A DNA stretch of 64,000 nucleotides from an uncultured Acidobacteriaceae bacterium (GCA_903911925.1 CAIWFH010000081.1:124001-188000); one strand, 5' to 3'. Shown: positions 45,801 through 56,676, counted from the stretch's first letter. Translations and numbers: made by a program. The notes: a model not told the origin generated them from the sequence alone.

Positions 45801-48800
45801 CCGGGTACCACGACGTAATCGGGTTCGCGAACGCGAAGATCATTAACTCTCGCCTCGCGCCGCTTTGCGCCAACCAAACCTGCACCAGCACGGTGAAGGG
45901 CCAGGTAACCACCGTTCGCTTGAGCCGCACTCCCGATGAGCGGTTGTACTCCAGTGGTTCCTATGACAGCTTTGCCTTCACGCAGTGCTATGTGAGCATC
46001 GGCGATACGGACGGAGCCGACTTTGCATTCACCAAGTGCGACCAGGACGGCAACTTCACCTTCTCGAATATCCCTGCCGGAAGCTGGAGAGTGGCCTTCT
46101 TCGACCAGTGGAACGACCTGCTGCTCGACGGGCTTTCAGTTCCGGTGGCCGTTGCGGCGGGGCAAACGGCTGACATGGGCCAGGTGCCGATTCAGCAGTG
46201 GCAGCCCAACCTGTACACCCGCACATTCTTCGATCTGAACGGCGATGGCGTTTCGGAGCCGAACGAGCCCGGTCTGGCGCTGGTTCCCATCGACGTGCAC
46301 TTCCGCGACGGCAGTTGGTCAAATCGCAATAACTCCGATTTGAATGGCTACGCCGCATACAACGAAGTGTTTCCGTTGTTCAACTGGTACGTCGTCTCAG
46401 TGGACACCACCCGTTACAAGCAGACGGGCGTCCACGTTGTGTACGACTCCGGCGGCCCGGCAGACGGCACTCCGGGCGGCGGTGGCTCCACGATCGGCCA
46501 ATTCATGGCCAACACCAACGAACAAGTCCCGCTGCCGGCGAAACTGCGCTTTCCCGGTTCTGTGTATTGCAAGACTGCAGACTGCACCGGATATTCGATT
46601 CAGAATGGTCCGGCAAGCAGCACCTCAGATGCGGTTGGACAGACCTCGACAGGAAGAATCGACCCTCCCTGGGTTGTTCTGGAGGGCTGGCAGGAGTTTC
46701 CCGGCCAGAACATGTTCATTGAATTCGGCAAGAAGCCCTACGCGCCTGGCGAGACCGGCGGCATTCGCGGAGATATCGTTTACGCTTCAACTCGTCCCTT
46801 TGACGACCCTCAACTACTGGTGCAGAACACCTGGGAGCCGGAAGTCCCGGGCGTGACGGTCAACCTTTACAGGGAAGGGACCGGGCCCGATGGATCGCAG
46901 ACCCTGACCCTGGTCGATTCCACGAAGTCAGCAAGTTGGGACGACTGGGCGCAGGGTTTCCGTTCGGATGGAATTCCCAACATGAACTGCCCCGGGCAGA
47001 CTACAACTGACCCGTTCTACTTCACCCTGGCGAACACGCCGCAGTATCTTGATGTTTACAACAACCCCACCAACCCAACAGCGCTGCCGTATAACTCGCA
47101 GTTCAAATGCTATGACGGCATGCACAACTGGAACCAGATGCAGCCGGCGTACTTTGACGGCTTCTACGAGTTTCCCAGCGTCACCGGCAGGGACCCCGTA
47201 ACCGGCAAGCCAACTGCGACTAACTGCACCGGTTGCGTAAAGAACACCTTTACCGACACCGCCGACTGGTACTACGGCCTCGACATGCTGCCCCCGGGCA
47301 AGTATGTGACAGAAGTCGTTGTGCCTCCCGGCTACGAACTCGTCAAGGAAGAGGATAAGAACATCCTCATCGGCGATAACTATATTGCCCCGGCAACGCA
47401 ACAGTTCGGCTCTATCGGCAATGTATTCATTCTGCCCGACCAGGCTTCGGTCGCCAGCGAATACAACCCCAACAACGCACAGAATTCCACGCAGAACATG
47501 GGCTCCCCGAACGATATCGTTGTGTGGCCATGCGTGGGCCAGATGCGCACTGTCCCTGACTTCATCAGTCTTTACCCGCAGTCAGGCGAAGTGGCGCCGT
47601 TTGCCGGCGCAACCCGCCCGCTCTGCGACCGCAAGGAAGTGACACTGAACTCAGAGATGTCGGCCGAAGTGAAGTTCTACCTCTTCAGCTCGACGCACAC
47701 GGCTGCGCACTTCTCGGGAATCATCACCGACGACTTCTCGTCTGAGTTCGACCCGTTTGCCCCGGCGTTTGGCGAAAAGTTCTCGCCGCCGAATCTTCCG
47801 GTTGCCCTCAGGGACTTCAACGGGCTTGAAATTAACCGCGTGTACGCTGACCAATGGGGCGAGTATGACGGATTGAATTACTCCACCTGGCAGGTGAACC
47901 CGCCGAACCCGACCGGTTACGCTCCCACCGTGATGGTGGTCTGCATGAACGATGCCGGCCCGATTCCCGATCCGAATCACCCTGGGCAGACCATGATCGA
48001 TCCTGCCTTCAACCCGCAGTACAGCCAGTTCTGCTACGACCTTCCGTTCATGCCGGGACAGACCGGGTACTTTGACACGCCGGTTGTGCCAACAGCGGCA
48101 TTCTCTGAAGGCTACAATCATCCCGATTGCGCCTACCCCGACGTTACGCCTGCCGTAAGCGAAGTTGACGGCGATAGTGTCGGACCATGGGTGGCCGGAG
48201 TCAAGGGCTCGGTTATAGCCGTGAATGTAACAGCGCATGGCACCGGATACACCAGTGCGCCAACAGTAGCTTTCGCAGCAGCTCCTGCCGGGGGCATCAC
48301 GGCAACCGGCACAGCGGTAATTTCCGGTTCCGTCTCCTCGGTGGCGGTTAGCACCAGGGGCTCGGGCTACACCAGCGCGCCTGCAGTAAGCTTTACCGGC
48401 GGCGGCGGCAGCGGCGCCACTGCGACGGCAAATATCTCCGGAGCTGTGGCGACGATTTCAGTCTCCAATGGTGGCTCGGGCTATACCAGTGCGCCCACAG
48501 TTCACTTTACGGCTGCTCCGGCCGGTGGAAGCACCGCGACCGGAACCGCTCATATCAACACGACAACCCACAAGGTTACTTCAATCACAATCGGCAATGC
48601 CGGCTCGGGCTACATTACCGCGCCTGCAATCACCTTCACCGGCGGCGCCGGCACAGGTGCGGCAGCAACAGACACGCTCTCCTATTCCGTCGCATCGGTA
48701 ACAGTAACCAACGGCGGCACAGGATACACTACCGCACCAACCGTAGCCTTCAGCTCACCACCCATCGGATCCACAGCAAGAGGAACAGCGACGGTACAGA

Positions 48801-51800
48801 GGTCTGTCACTTCGGTGTTGCTAACCAATGCCGGCGCTGGCTATACCTCTGCTCCGGCGGTCACCTTCGCGGGTGGCGGCGGCACGGGCGCGGCTGCCAC
48901 GGACTCGATCACCTCCGGCGGCATTCTCACCATCAATGCCCTCGGAACCATTCCGGTCAACAACTACGGATACGCCGGTCCTTCATCCTCAGTGGTTCCC
49001 TACAACCAGAAGACCATCAACCGCACTTACAGCTTTGGCCCGGCGCAGGGAACCGTCACCATCGGCGGGCTCACTGCCAGCGTGATCTCCTGGTCTGACC
49101 AGCAGATCAAGGTGTACGTGCCGTCTGGCCTTCCTGCTTGCGCCAACAGCTACAACGCCGCTCTTTCTGCCGCTCAAGCTGTCGCGGCGTACGGAAATTG
49201 CGGTCAGTTGGTCATCAACGCGGCCAACGGCAAGAGCTCTGTCGATGCGGTTACTGTAACCGTCGGCGGCAAGGCGCCAACCCGCATCACGGCCGAGAAT
49301 CCAGGACTCACCGCGATTCAGCAAGCAATCGATGCGGCAAACCCTGGCGATCTGCTCATGATCGGTCCGGGAACCTTCAGAGAGATGTTGCTGATGTGGA
49401 AGCCTCTCCGCCTGCAAGGCGTGGGCGCGGGCTCCACCATTGTCGATGCCTCTCCTCAACCCGACGGCAGGCTCGATCCCTGGCGCAACCAGGTGGTTTG
49501 CCTCTTCGGACTGGCGTTGGATGGTGTACCGATTAACAGCACGTCCGATCCCAGCACCAACAACCCCTACGATCCGACCGGCAAGGTAACCTGCCCCGCC
49601 AACCAGCAACTTCAGGTCGATCGCATTCCGCTGGAAGGCATTGTGGGTTGGGATACCAACCTCAACGGCAACCTGGCTCAGCTCCTTCAGGAGCCGACCA
49701 TCATGGGCGCTTATGAGGGCGCAGGCGTCACCGTTCTCGGCAAGGGCGTCAACATCCCCGGCGGCCCCGCCAACGAGTTCACGGGTGGAACGGCGCTGGA
49801 AGGCGACTTCGCCACCGGAACGGTTCCTCTAACCAACAGCGCGGCAGACTGCACTTACGGCAGCAACTTCTTGTGCGCTCCGTCGGCCATTGACGGTCTC
49901 ACAATTACCGACAGTTCCCAGGGTGGTGGCGCCATCTTCCTCCACGGCTGGAACCACTACCTGCAGATTGCCAACAACCGCATCCAGAACAATGCAGGCA
50001 CGCTGTCTGGCGGCGTCACGGTAGGCCAGGGAGAAATCCCCGACCCCACCTATAACGCTGCGAGCGTAGAAGTGCCCTACGGCCTCCAGCAGCATGTGCA
50101 TGTACACAACAACGCTATCGCTTTCAACTCCTCCTACGGGGACGAGCTGTTTGCGTCCACGCCGGCGGCGGCAGGCGGCATCACCTTCAACAGCGGATCG
50201 GACTACTTCACCTTCGATCACAACTGGCTCTGCGGCAACGTCAGTTCCGGTGACGGCGGTGGGTTGGCCGACCTCGGATTCAACTACAACGGAGATATCG
50301 AGCACAACACGATCATCTTCAACCAAAGCACGAATCCAACCATTCCCACCAACGGTGGCGGATTGGTGGTATCTGGCGCTGCTCCAGACGGCCTGCTTCC
50401 CAATGGCCAGGAGTGCGGCAATACCGTGCTTGATGCTGACTGCCCTCCGGGACTCAGTGAAGGTACTGGCCCTGGCCTGGTGATCAACGCAAATCTGATC
50501 ATGGGCAACGCTGCTGAAAGCGGCAGCGGCGGTGGCATCCGGCTGCAGACTGTGAATGGTCTCGAAATCGCAACGTTCCCCACCACTCCAAGCCAATGGT
50601 ATGGAGTGACCATCACCAACAACATCATCGCCAACAATGTGTCCGGATGGGACGGCGCCGGTATCTCGATGCAAGACGCCCTCGTGGTGGATTTCATCAA
50701 CAATACCGTCGTGTCGAACGACTCAACCGCTTCGTCGGGAGTGTTGTTCGACGCTCTCGGAGCTCCGCTGGCAAGCACGCCGCCTCCGGGCTGCGATCCC
50801 AACAACCCCGTTGCAGGAACGCAGAACGGGTGCCCGTCCATCACGCAATCGTCACCTCAGCCCTCCGGCCTGGTGACGATGCCCAACACGCCGAACCTTG
50901 CAGCATCGCTTCCGGCAACTGTCCGTTGCCCGATTGGACACTCAAGCGGGCTTGGCGCCACCCAGCAGGTTGTCAACGGCGATTGCAGGCACATCTCGTA
51001 CCCGCGCATCGTCAACGACCTCTTCTGGCAGAACCGCTCCTTCAACATCAGTGTTGGCGGCACGGCCCCTGGCCTTGAGAACCAGAACAACATGGTTACT
51101 CTTGTGCCGACGCTGAACCAGACCAAGACAGGGGATTGCGGTCCTGCTGGCACGGTCTACAACGGAACCCCCAACACGAACACCTCGAACTACTGGGACA
51201 TCGGTGTTCGCAACGATACCTCCGCAAACAACCATGCGTCGGGTTACACCTTGAACCCGAAGAACTCGATCCTCACCGATGCCGGGGATTATCCTGGCGC
51301 AAACAACCTGGCCAGCAACCCGGCGGTTGTAAGCCAGTACTGCAACGGCGCCCGCGTTCCTCCTGAGAGCGGTGGCGTGGGCTACCAGGTGCCTCCGGGT
51401 ATTGTCGATGCAGTGGTTCCCAACCCGGTGTTCAGCTTGACTCCGGCGGCCACGGTGGATGAAGGCAACAACTGGATCAATATCAGTTGGGGTCCGCTTT
51501 CACTCACCAACCCGTCGGTTCAGGGCTCCAACGGTGACTACGGCAGCGGTGCGCCGCTCGGCGATTACGACATCACGCTTGCATCGCCGGCAATCGGCCC
51601 CGCCAATGCGGCCTCGGCTCCTCCAACCGACTTCTATGGTCAGTTGCGGTCCAAGGCTCCACCCACGATCGGTGCAGTTGTAGTCATACCGCCCGCGTCG
51701 GTCTCGCCCACCTCCCTGGCGTTCGGTTCGGTTGTCAGCGGGGCAACGAGCGCTTCGCAGACGTTAACCGTTGCTAACAGCACCAACGCGGCCATTACTT

Positions 51801-52384
51801 ACGCTGTAGCGGTCACAGCTCCGTTCTCTGCGCTAACCGGCGCCAGCGGCGGAACCTGCACCGGAACCTCTCTTGCCGCCAACAGCAGTTGCACCATCAA
51901 GGTCGTCTTCACTCCGACCGCGGTGGGCGCTGCAACCGGCACCGTCACTATCACGGGAAGTGTAACCGTCGCAGGTTCACCGGTGGCTCTTACCGGCACT
52001 GGGACGTCCGCGGTTTCCTTTACCCCGGCAACGTGGACGCCTTCTCAGACCAGAAACTGCCCCGGCACAACGCTCGGACAGCAACTAGCCTGCGGGTTGG
52101 ATCCGGCGCAAATATTCACGCTCACCAACAACGGCGCCGCTACAGTGACCGGCATAATACAGGCCGCAATCGCCGGTGCCAACGCGGCGGATTTCAGCTT
52201 CGTCGCATTGACAACAACCTGCGGCCATGCTGGATTCACAACGCTGGCCCACAATGCAAGCTGCACGGTTACTGTGCAATTCAAGCCTCGCACCAGTGAA
52301 GCAGCAGGGACGAAGACAGCAACCGTATCGGTTGGCACTGCGGCCGGCACGCAATCCGCAACGCTGACTGGAACTGCGAAATAA
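42878..52384 (+). CDS. Giant secreted multidomain protein with cupredoxin-like N-terminus
   Basis: A 3168-residue exported protein (signal peptide ending [16 protein letters not shown] ribosome-binding site). In order: a cupredoxin/multicopper-oxidase-like region (about 25-430) without complete copper ligands ([20 protein letters not shown]); two cadherin/Ig-like tandem-sandwich domains (about 430-620; [24 protein letters not shown]); a long stretch of SdrD-B/prealbumin-like domains (about 620-1740; [32 protein letters not shown]); six GSGYTSAP repeats (about 1779-2012); an IPT/TIG-like domain (about 2040-2130); a right-handed beta-helix (about 2138-2740; [20 protein letters not shown]); and HYDIN-like ASPM/SPD2 repeats at the end ([16 protein letters not shown]). 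No sorting signal is evident. It lies 15 nt after the second oxidase and probably forms one operon with both. Confidence 0.88.
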   Translation: MRFNYLKKGLNQAVLGVIALLLGASASFGQQVGLTAAPTTTTLPDGKTVPMWGYTCGAVANGATCASLNPNAAGAWSPVIITVQTGKSLEIDLSNQLTFTAGAGTNTVPTSLVVVGQLGGGLGSSPNFVPSPTHSAGSVTWPTANTGPTFNPPTQPNRVQSFATEVAEGGTTPLTWSNLKPGTYLLESGTHPSIQVPMGLYGILVVTGAPQGTTQGTAYPGVNYDADVPLALGEIDPVQNATVSAVVSTPGFNELTVWSGQPGQCGNPSSPTYHTCYPPVVNYTPLYYLINGVALDKNNTNKSTYTINAPPSTGQVLVRFVNAGLHMHVPSIVGAVTGSSNPPAPGFSLIAEDGNPLPGTPRVQGEVFLAASKTYDVMVTAPAGAAALPVFDRELSLSANSMRDSGMQAYIGINGGVAPKPSTAVVANPDSYFVVGNKTLTVADRGKGVLANDVNVTGVALAVAPASGTVSLNNDGTFTYTPTGTFAPDAFTYCGNGTTPSSASPVCAKVTLTAAPIESASGIVLNNDTYTSKVATRLNINRPGLLANDYDTLGYPLSVVVSSIAPDGGLTVVANADGSFTATAASAGTHTFTYLAQNSQGTKASTAATVTINFPQPSNLAVTVKDPKSGTVLTDYRWIIEEDRTFHVDPNAQVNTGTPIPNLGLNFHTSYMPVVAQGCVGTISCESGQTLLGQAAACDVDDGICRTTASQKAEVLPGAVYLDPLKHYYISVIPGDAANPFITGNVSDNCIAGSTAANAATCGHTMGGSPIAPGQQAVTVLVDAAPFPTTKISVVVFEDDNPLNGEQDAGGGVDILAPDEPGLGGFEIRLMDDAGGTGDPTGQITYDMFNMPISNSLAGMIDPVTKADACPVSKQATDGTLAAGTAGVNPQAGIVGVVVTCPYYESDGKTASPLAGQAIIANLYPGRYAVVANPGADRIARGEEWVQTNTLDGQKGHDAFSKIGGASYFQEYGPSGYHDVIGFANAKIINSRLAPLCANQTCTSTVKGQVTTVRLSRTPDERLYSSGSYDSFAFTQCYVSIGDTDGADFAFTKCDQDGNFTFSNIPAGSWRVAFFDQWNDLLLDGLSVPVAVAAGQTADMGQVPIQQWQPNLYTRTFFDLNGDGVSEPNEPGLALVPIDVHFRDGSWSNRNNSDLNGYAAYNEVFPLFNWYVVSVDTTRYKQTGVHVVYDSGGPADGTPGGGGSTIGQFMANTNEQVPLPAKLRFPGSVYCKTADCTGYSIQNGPASSTSDAVGQTSTGRIDPPWVVLEGWQEFPGQNMFIEFGKKPYAPGETGGIRGDIVYASTRPFDDPQLLVQNTWEPEVPGVTVNLYREGTGPDGSQTLTLVDSTKSASWDDWAQGFRSDGIPNMNCPGQTTTDPFYFTLANTPQYLDVYNNPTNPTALPYNSQFKCYDGMHNWNQMQPAYFDGFYEFPSVTGRDPVTGKPTATNCTGCVKNTFTDTADWYYGLDMLPPGKYVTEVVVPPGYELVKEEDKNILIGDNYIAPATQQFGSIGNVFILPDQASVASEYNPNNAQNSTQNMGSPNDIVVWPCVGQMRTVPDFISLYPQSGEVAPFAGATRPLCDRKEVTLNSEMSAEVKFYLFSSTHTAAHFSGIITDDFSSEFDPFAPAFGEKFSPPNLPVALRDFNGLEINRVYADQWGEYDGLNYSTWQVNPPNPTGYAPTVMVVCMNDAGPIPDPNHPGQTMIDPAFNPQYSQFCYDLPFMPGQTGYFDTPVVPTAAFSEGYNHPDCAYPDVTPAVSEVDGDSVGPWVAGVKGSVIAVNVTAHGTGYTSAPTVAFAAAPAGGITATGTAVISGSVSSVAVSTRGSGYTSAPAVSFTGGGGSGATATANISGAVATISVSNGGSGYTSAPTVHFTAAPAGGSTATGTAHINTTTHKVTSITIGNAGSGYITAPAITFTGGAGTGAAATDTLSYSVASVTVTNGGTGYTTAPTVAFSSPPIGSTARGTATVQRSVTSVLLTNAGAGYTSAPAVTFAGGGGTGAAATDSITSGGILTINALGTIPVNNYGYAGPSSSVVPYNQKTINRTYSFGPAQGTVTIGGLTASVISWSDQQIKVYVPSGLPACANSYNAALSAAQAVAAYGNCGQLVINAANGKSSVDAVTVTVGGKAPTRITAENPGLTAIQQAIDAANPGDLLMIGPGTFREMLLMWKPLRLQGVGAGSTIVDASPQPDGRLDPWRNQVVCLFGLALDGVPINSTSDPSTNNPYDPTGKVTCPANQQLQVDRIPLEGIVGWDTNLNGNLAQLLQEPTIMGAYEGAGVTVLGKGVNIPGGPANEFTGGTALEGDFATGTVPLTNSAADCTYGSNFLCAPSAIDGLTITDSSQGGGAIFLHGWNHYLQIANNRIQNNAGTLSGGVTVGQGEIPDPTYNAASVEVPYGLQQHVHVHNNAIAFNSSYGDELFASTPAAAGGITFNSGSDYFTFDHNWLCGNVSSGDGGGLADLGFNYNGDIEHNTIIFNQSTNPTIPTNGGGLVVSGAAPDGLLPNGQECGNTVLDADCPPGLSEGTGPGLVINANLIMGNAAESGSGGGIRLQTVNGLEIATFPTTPSQWYGVTITNNIIANNVSGWDGAGISMQDALVVDFINNTVVSNDSTASSGVLFDALGAPLASTPPPGCDPNNPVAGTQNGCPSITQSSPQPSGLVTMPNTPNLAASLPATVRCPIGHSSGLGATQQVVNGDCRHISYPRIVNDLFWQNRSFNISVGGTAPGLENQNNMVTLVPTLNQTKTGDCGPAGTVYNGTPNTNTSNYWDIGVRNDTSANNHASGYTLNPKNSILTDAGDYPGANNLASNPAVVSQYCNGARVPPESGGVGYQVPPGIVDAVVPNPVFSLTPAATVDEGNNWINISWGPLSLTNPSVQGSNGDYGSGAPLGDYDITLASPAIGPANAASAPPTDFYGQLRSKAPPTIGAVVVIPPASVSPTSLAFGSVVSGATSASQTLTVANSTNAAITYAVAVTAPFSALTGASGGTCTGTSLAANSSCTIKVVFTPTAVGAATGTVTITGSVTVAGSPVALTGTGTSAVSFTPATWTPSQTRNCPGTTLGQQLACGLDPAQIFTLTNNGAATVTGIIQAAIAGANAADFSFVALTTTCGHAGFTTLAHNASCTVTVQFKPRTSEAAGTKTATVSVGTAAGTQSATLTGTAK
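48212..48911 (+). repeat. Six in-frame GSGYTSAP repeats, alternating A/B types
   Basis: Six units of 38-43 residues start [21 protein letters not shown]. Units 1, 3 and 5 continue with a Pro-Gly arm (APAGGxTATGTA or [11 protein letters not shown]). Units 2, 4 and 6 continue with a Gly-rich arm (GGGGTGAAAT). The real period is thus a pair of units, about 78 residues, repeated three times. DNA identity between units is partial, so the array is not a very recent expansion. Confidence 0.85.
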
Positions 52385-52392
52385 CCAATCAC

Positions 52393-52454
52393 CCACGTTT
52401 TGGGGTTGGCGCGGCGGCGCAAACCGGCGCAAGGCGCCAACCCCCAAGACGTGG
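52393..52454. other. Long inverted repeat between the giant gene and the small secreted gene
   Basis: CCACGTTTTGGGGTTGGCGC (52393-52412) pairs with the 21-nt arm at 52434-52454 (GCGCCAACCCC then CAAGACGTGG) with one wobble and one bulge. The GC-rich loop can fold further. No T-run follows, so it may act as an mRNA stabiliser, a Rho-independent terminator of unusual kind or a repeat element. The next gene starts 54 nt later. Confidence 0.6.
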
Positions 52455-52508
52455 CCCGCAGATCGATCTTCAAATGAACAAACCGAACAAGGAACGGAGG
52501 AACAAATC

Positions 52509-53051
52509 GTGAACCCACGGAAGCCCATCATCCGTCTCACTCTTACCCTGATCGTAATTGTCGTAGCCAACCAGTTTGCCGCAAAAGCAGAACTTGGGCA
52601 GGAGCCGGCCAAAGGCTCGCAGCCAAGCGCCGCTTCTCCTCTCAATTCGACTCCCGCGCACAGACGCCATTCGGCTTCTCCATATCGCTCCACCTCCCTG
52701 ACAACCCGGGCGCAGAATCATTTCGAATCCTCGTGGGGCATCGACACCCTTGAAGTGAAGTCGGTCGAGTCGGGCCAATTAATCCGTTTTGGATACCGCA
52801 TCCTCGACGCCGCCAAAGCCTCTCAGTTGAACGATAAGAAGGCAACCCCTCACCTGGTTGACGAGCGTGCGCGTGTGAGCCTGGATGTGCCGACAATGGA
52901 GAATGCAGGGCAGTTGCGCCAGAGCAGCACTCCAGAAGCAGGCCGATCCTACTGGATGGTCTTCTCCAACAAAGGGAAAGTGGTCAAGCAAGGTGACCGC
53001 GTGAACGTGGTGATCGGAAAGTTCCGTGTCGACGGGCTATACGTCCACTGA
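52509..53051 (+). CDS. Small conserved secreted protein of the cupredoxin cluster
   Basis: A 180-residue exported protein. GTG start with GGAGG 8 nt upstream; signal peptide LTLTLIVIVVANQFAAKA. A Ser/Pro-rich low-complexity linker (about 35-65) leads to a conserved core: WGIDTLEVKSVESGQLIRFG, then YRILDAAKASQLNDKKATPH, RSYWMVFSNKGKVVKQGDRV and VVIGKFRVDGL. The core looks like an all-beta sandwich. I recall similar cores as uncharacterised proteins, but cannot name a family. It lies downstream of the giant protein in the same orientation and may be a chaperone or surface partner; that is inference. Confidence 0.75.
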   Translation: MNPRKPIIRLTLTLIVIVVANQFAAKAELGQEPAKGSQPSAASPLNSTPAHRRHSASPYRSTSLTTRAQNHFESSWGIDTLEVKSVESGQLIRFGYRILDAAKASQLNDKKATPHLVDERARVSLDVPTMENAGQLRQSSTPEAGRSYWMVFSNKGKVVKQGDRVNVVIGKFRVDGLYVH

Positions 53052-53147
53052 TCCAACACGGATGCCCGTATGGCTTCTCGGTGATCGTTCCAAGACGGCG
53101 ATATAGGTTTGTTTTAGCAGGTGGAAAAGCAAGGACTGGAGGACTCA

Positions 53148-54392
53148 ATGATTCAGGAAATGGGAACGCAGGACAGGAAATTGGATTTGGATGGCGGCCT
53201 CTGGATGTTGGACGGCGGCATCTGGAAGATCCGCGGGCGCGAAGCCTCTCGTGAGGGTCAGCGGCGCGAAAAGGCGAAAACAAGTAAGCCCTCGCGCATC
53301 TCCATTCCCCAGTCCGCGCAGGAAATGAAGGAAGTCGAGGTGCTGCGGAGCGCTCTTAAAGCAGCGATCTCATTCATGAAGCAGAAGGCTCTCGGGGTGT
53401 TAACCGAGATGACGGTTGCAGAGTTCGTTGAGCGGAAATTCGTGCCCGGGCACGTGGCTTCCAAGCGGATGTCCGGGAAGACCCACTACCAGGCAATGCT
53501 CAAACATGTGCTTACGCCGGAAGAAGTCGAGCGCGTTTTTGGCGGCAGTTCCAAAAGCTCGAGAAATGCTTTGAAAGCTGTCCCGGGCTGGCCATACCTC
53601 AGCAACGTGCGCCTGTGCGATGCGCTCCCCGAGCACGTGAAGCGGATAACCACGGCGGCGTTGAGCCATGGTTACTCGATCCAGACCGTCAAGCATATCC
53701 GGAATGTGATCAGCGCCATCTTCTCGCACGCCCAGAGGGAGATGTGCTTCATGGGCGAGAATCCTGTGCGGATGGTCAAGTTGCCGGAAGCGCGCCGCAA
53801 ACAGCGGCATTCGTTAACCTCTGACCATGTGAGGGAGGCGCTCGCTGCAATGCAGTATCCGGAGAAAGAAATGATGCTGCTTGCGGCCTTCACAGGCATG
53901 ACGATGGCTGAGATATCCGGTCTTCAATGGAAGCGGGTCAATCTGACTGCATCGCAAGCGTCCGCGGAAGGCCAGCCGGTTCCACCGATGGCTATTGCAG
54001 TCACAAAGCAATGGCACCGTGGCAAGTTGGAGGACGTCAGGACCTGCCACGTCCGCAACGTGCCCATCCCTCAGCCGCTCTTTGAGATCCTGCTTGAACT
54101 CCGCAAGAAGACCGGATTTCTTGGCCCGGATGACTTTGTTTTTGTTTCTCGAGCGGGCACGCCGATCAATCTGAATAACCTCCTCGTGCGCCGATTGAAG
54201 CCGATTGCCAGGCAACTGGGAGTGCCATCGCTATCCTGGTATGCGTTTCGACGCGCAGGCAAGATTGTGGTCTCGGAGTTTGGCAGCCAACAGAAGGAGT
54301 TTGCGCAGATACCTGTGTATTCTGACTTGCAACGAGAGATCGATGTGCGCCAAAACTGGCATTGCCGCACTCAACGTCCGCGCCCATTCTGA
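53148..54392 (+). CDS. Tyrosine-recombinase-like integrase with altered catalytic residues
   Basis: A 414-residue protein with the two-domain layout of phage-type integrases: an SAM-like core-binding domain (about 90-215; TVKHIRNVISAIFSHAQREM) and a catalytic-like domain (about 225-400). The box I segment reads AAFTGMTMAEISGLQW, where the catalytic Arg of TGLRxxE is Thr or Met. The box II segment reads LSWYAFRRAGKIV, where the His of HxxR is Tyr. The C-terminus lacks a recognisable active-site Tyr block. So it is probably not a normal recombinase. ATG 53148 has GGAGG 5 nt upstream; GTG 53121 would add nine residues. It separates the cupredoxin cluster from the two-component genes. Confidence 0.7.
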   Translation: MIQEMGTQDRKLDLDGGLWMLDGGIWKIRGREASREGQRREKAKTSKPSRISIPQSAQEMKEVEVLRSALKAAISFMKQKALGVLTEMTVAEFVERKFVPGHVASKRMSGKTHYQAMLKHVLTPEEVERVFGGSSKSSRNALKAVPGWPYLSNVRLCDALPEHVKRITTAALSHGYSIQTVKHIRNVISAIFSHAQREMCFMGENPVRMVKLPEARRKQRHSLTSDHVREALAAMQYPEKEMMLLAAFTGMTMAEISGLQWKRVNLTASQASAEGQPVPPMAIAVTKQWHRGKLEDVRTCHVRNVPIPQPLFEILLELRKKTGFLGPDDFVFVSRAGTPINLNNLLVRRLKPIARQLGVPSLSWYAFRRAGKIVVSEFGSQQKEFAQIPVYSDLQREIDVRQNWHCRTQRPRPF

Positions 54393-54503
54393 ACGGTACG
54401 GGGCACTTTCCCACGGGAGAACGATTCATGGCATCGAACACCCGAAAATGCTCGTTGCTCTACATCAACGACAACCCGCAAGAGATTGATTATACGTACG
54501 GTT

Positions 54504-55181
54504 ATGAATGTCCTGCTCGTTGAAGACGAACTTCATATCCAGAGTTTCTTGAAGTCCTCGCTCGAAGAAGCCGGGTATCAGGTTGATGCAGCTTCCGATG
54601 CAAAGACTGCCATGGGCCTTGCGGTTGAGGCGGAGCACGATGCCTTGATCGTCGACCTTGGTCTGCCGGATCTTGACGGCATCAGCCTGATTCTTCGATT
54701 GAGGCAACAAGGAGTCACCGGCCCGGTCCTGATCCTTTCGGCAAGACGGTCTGCGGACGAGAAGGTCCGAGGTCTCGAGCAGGGAGGGGACGATTACCTT
54801 ACCAAGCCTTTTTCCTTGGCGGAGTTGCTTGCCAGGCTTCGGAATCTTATCCGGCGAAATGGCGCTTCGGGCAACGAGGCCACGCGCCTGCGCATTCACG
54901 ATCTGGAACTGGATCTGCTTCGCCGTGAAGCTTCGCGCTCCGGCCAGGTTCTGCAACTGACAACGCAGGAGTTCCTCCTATTGGAATATCTCTGCCGAAA
55001 CGCAGGCAGAATCGTCACGCGCACCATGATCCTCGACAAGGTTTGGGGGATCCGCAATCAGCCGACTACGAACGTCCTCGATGTTCAAATCTGCAGGTTG
55101 CGTGAAAAGGTCGACCTTCCAGGGCAACAATCGCTCATTGTGACGTTGCGGGGGATGGGCTATGTTCTCAAGGACAGGTAA
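54504..55181 (+). CDS. OmpR-family response regulator
   Basis: A 225-residue regulator. The receiver domain has NVLLVEDELHIQSFL, phospho-acceptor Asp51 in DALIVDLGLPDLDG and the conserved Lys in DDYLTKPFSLAELLARL. The winged-helix DNA-binding domain includes LTTQEFLLLEYLCRNAGRIV and GIRNQPTTNVLDVQICRLRE. The start at 54504 has no Shine-Dalgarno sequence, but TATACG (54491-54496) lies 7 nt upstream, suggesting a leaderless mRNA. The kinase gene overlaps its 3' end by 20 nt. Confidence 0.95.
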   Translation: MNVLLVEDELHIQSFLKSSLEEAGYQVDAASDAKTAMGLAVEAEHDALIVDLGLPDLDGISLILRLRQQGVTGPVLILSARRSADEKVRGLEQGGDDYLTKPFSLAELLARLRNLIRRNGASGNEATRLRIHDLELDLLRREASRSGQVLQLTTQEFLLLEYLCRNAGRIVTRTMILDKVWGIRNQPTTNVLDVQICRLREKVDLPGQQSLIVTLRGMGYVLKDR

Positions 55182-56676
55182 GCCCGATGTTCAAAGTGCT
55201 GTCTGGCGAATCTCGATCTGGGGGACTTTGGCTTTTGCTCTGGGATCGTTTTTCGTCTCGATCTTCCTTCATCGCTTCATGGCAGAGGACATTGAAAGGC
55301 AAAGCGATGCCTGGCTATCCGGTCAGGTAGAGGTATTAGGCGCGGTTGCTGAACGCACGCCAAAAGATGCCCTCTATGGCCGAATCCTTGGGGAAGTTGC
55401 CGAACTTGTGCGCAACGAAATTCCCAGCAGGCTGCAGTCGGAGCGGGGCTCGAACGATTCGGTGTTCTTTCTCCAGACGGCCGAGGACGGATCCCTCAAG
55501 TTGTGGGTGGGAGTAGGTGACGGCAAGCAAGTTCTCACGGCTATTCAAAAGAGCAAAGTTCCTGCTGGCCTTCCGCGAGACCTGAATGTAAATGGATTTG
55601 CCATTCCCTTCCGCGTCGTGTCAATTCTGATTGAAGACGGGAGCCGCATCTATTTGGGGTTCTCCGAGCGTGATCAACTCCGAGTGCTCAATATTCTTCT
55701 CCGCCGCTTCATCGCCTTGTGGCTGCTCACGGTGCTGCTTGGCTTTGCGTTGGTGTTTGTTACCACGCGCCGCATGCTGAGCCACGTTCAAGGGATTACT
55801 GAAACCGCGTCAAAGATTGGCCGCTCGGGATTGAATACCCGGGTTCCGACAACCCAGCGCAACGATGAGGTAGATCATCTCGCGTTGACACTGAACAGAA
55901 TGCTTGATCGCATAGAGAATTCAATGCATCAGTTGCACACAATAACCGACTCGCTCGCCCATGACTTGCGCAGCCCGCTGACTGCAATCCGTGGAAGATT
56001 TGAGATGTCGTTGTCGTCGGCCGGAAGCGGCGAACAGGTCGATTCATCCGTTCTCGCAATCGAGGAACTGGACCGCCTCATCGACTTCCTGAGCTTGTCC
56101 CTGGACGTAGCCGAAGCCAAAGCAGACGCACTACGCCTCTCTCTAAGCGAGTTTTACCTTGATGAACTTCTAAGGTCAATGATCGATCTTTACCAACCCA
56201 GCATGGCTGACAAACGCCTGGAGCTCGCATTCAGCTGTGCGAGCCCGGTGAAGATTTATGCAGATGCCGCGCTGATCCATCGAGTGATCGGAAATCTCTT
56301 CGACAATGAACTCAAGCACCTGCCTGCAGGTTGCTCAATAGCTATTCGGCTCAGAGGTCTCGATGAATGCGCAATGCTTGAACTGGAGGACAATGGGCCG
56401 GGCTTTGCGCCAGAAGTGCGTCATAGCGTTTTTGAGAGTCGCGCGAAAGGAGGCGAGTCAACTGGCCATGGCCTCGGCCTCGCGTTTGTCGATGCGGTTG
56501 TGCATGCTCATGGCGGAACAGCCACGGCCTCCAATCGCGAAGAAGGAGGTGCCCGGATTATCGTCACTCTGCCGCTCGCATCAACCGCGCGGCGTCTCGC
56601 CTCGATCCGGGCTAACCGCAGTGCAACTTCAGGTCAGTCTGAGGATGTGGAAACTTTCGCGTCACTCATCGGATAA
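55162..56676 (+). CDS. Membrane sensor histidine kinase (HAMP/HisKA/HATPase)
   Basis: A 504-residue inner-membrane kinase, partner of the overlapping regulator. The first helix is about residues 16-37, a periplasmic sensor of about 145 residues follows, the second helix (LWLLTVLLGFALVFVTTRR) leads to a HAMP linker, HisKA has SLAHDLRSPLTAIRGRF with the phospho-acceptor His, and HATPase has VIGNLFDNELKHLPAG, DNGPGFAPE and GHGLGLAFV. The layout resembles heavy-metal or envelope sensors (CusS/QseC style), but no ligand motif is seen. Its nearness to the copper-protein cluster makes metal sensing a possibility only. Confidence 0.93.
   Translation: MFSRTGKPDVQSAVWRISIWGTLAFALGSFFVSIFLHRFMAEDIERQSDAWLSGQVEVLGAVAERTPKDALYGRILGEVAELVRNEIPSRLQSERGSNDSVFFLQTAEDGSLKLWVGVGDGKQVLTAIQKSKVPAGLPRDLNVNGFAIPFRVVSILIEDGSRIYLGFSERDQLRVLNILLRRFIALWLLTVLLGFALVFVTTRRMLSHVQGITETASKIGRSGLNTRVPTTQRNDEVDHLALTLNRMLDRIENSMHQLHTITDSLAHDLRSPLTAIRGRFEMSLSSAGSGEQVDSSVLAIEELDRLIDFLSLSLDVAEAKADALRLSLSEFYLDELLRSMIDLYQPSMADKRLELAFSCASPVKIYADAALIHRVIGNLFDNELKHLPAGCSIAIRLRGLDECAMLELEDNGPGFAPEVRHSVFESRAKGGESTGHGLGLAFVDAVVHAHGGTATASNREEGGARIIVTLPLASTARRLASIRANRSATSGQSEDVETFASLIG

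Noticed and set aside
48212..48911. CRISPR-like array
   Set aside because: The repeats are in frame, of protein origin, about 115-125 nt long and diverged, with no spacers or cas genes.
34792..54500. Second copy of the tRNA-Glu 3' end as attachment site
   Set aside because: I scanned by eye for TTCAAATCCCG and GGGGACGCC downstream and found none; the far end of the former island cannot be set from this window.
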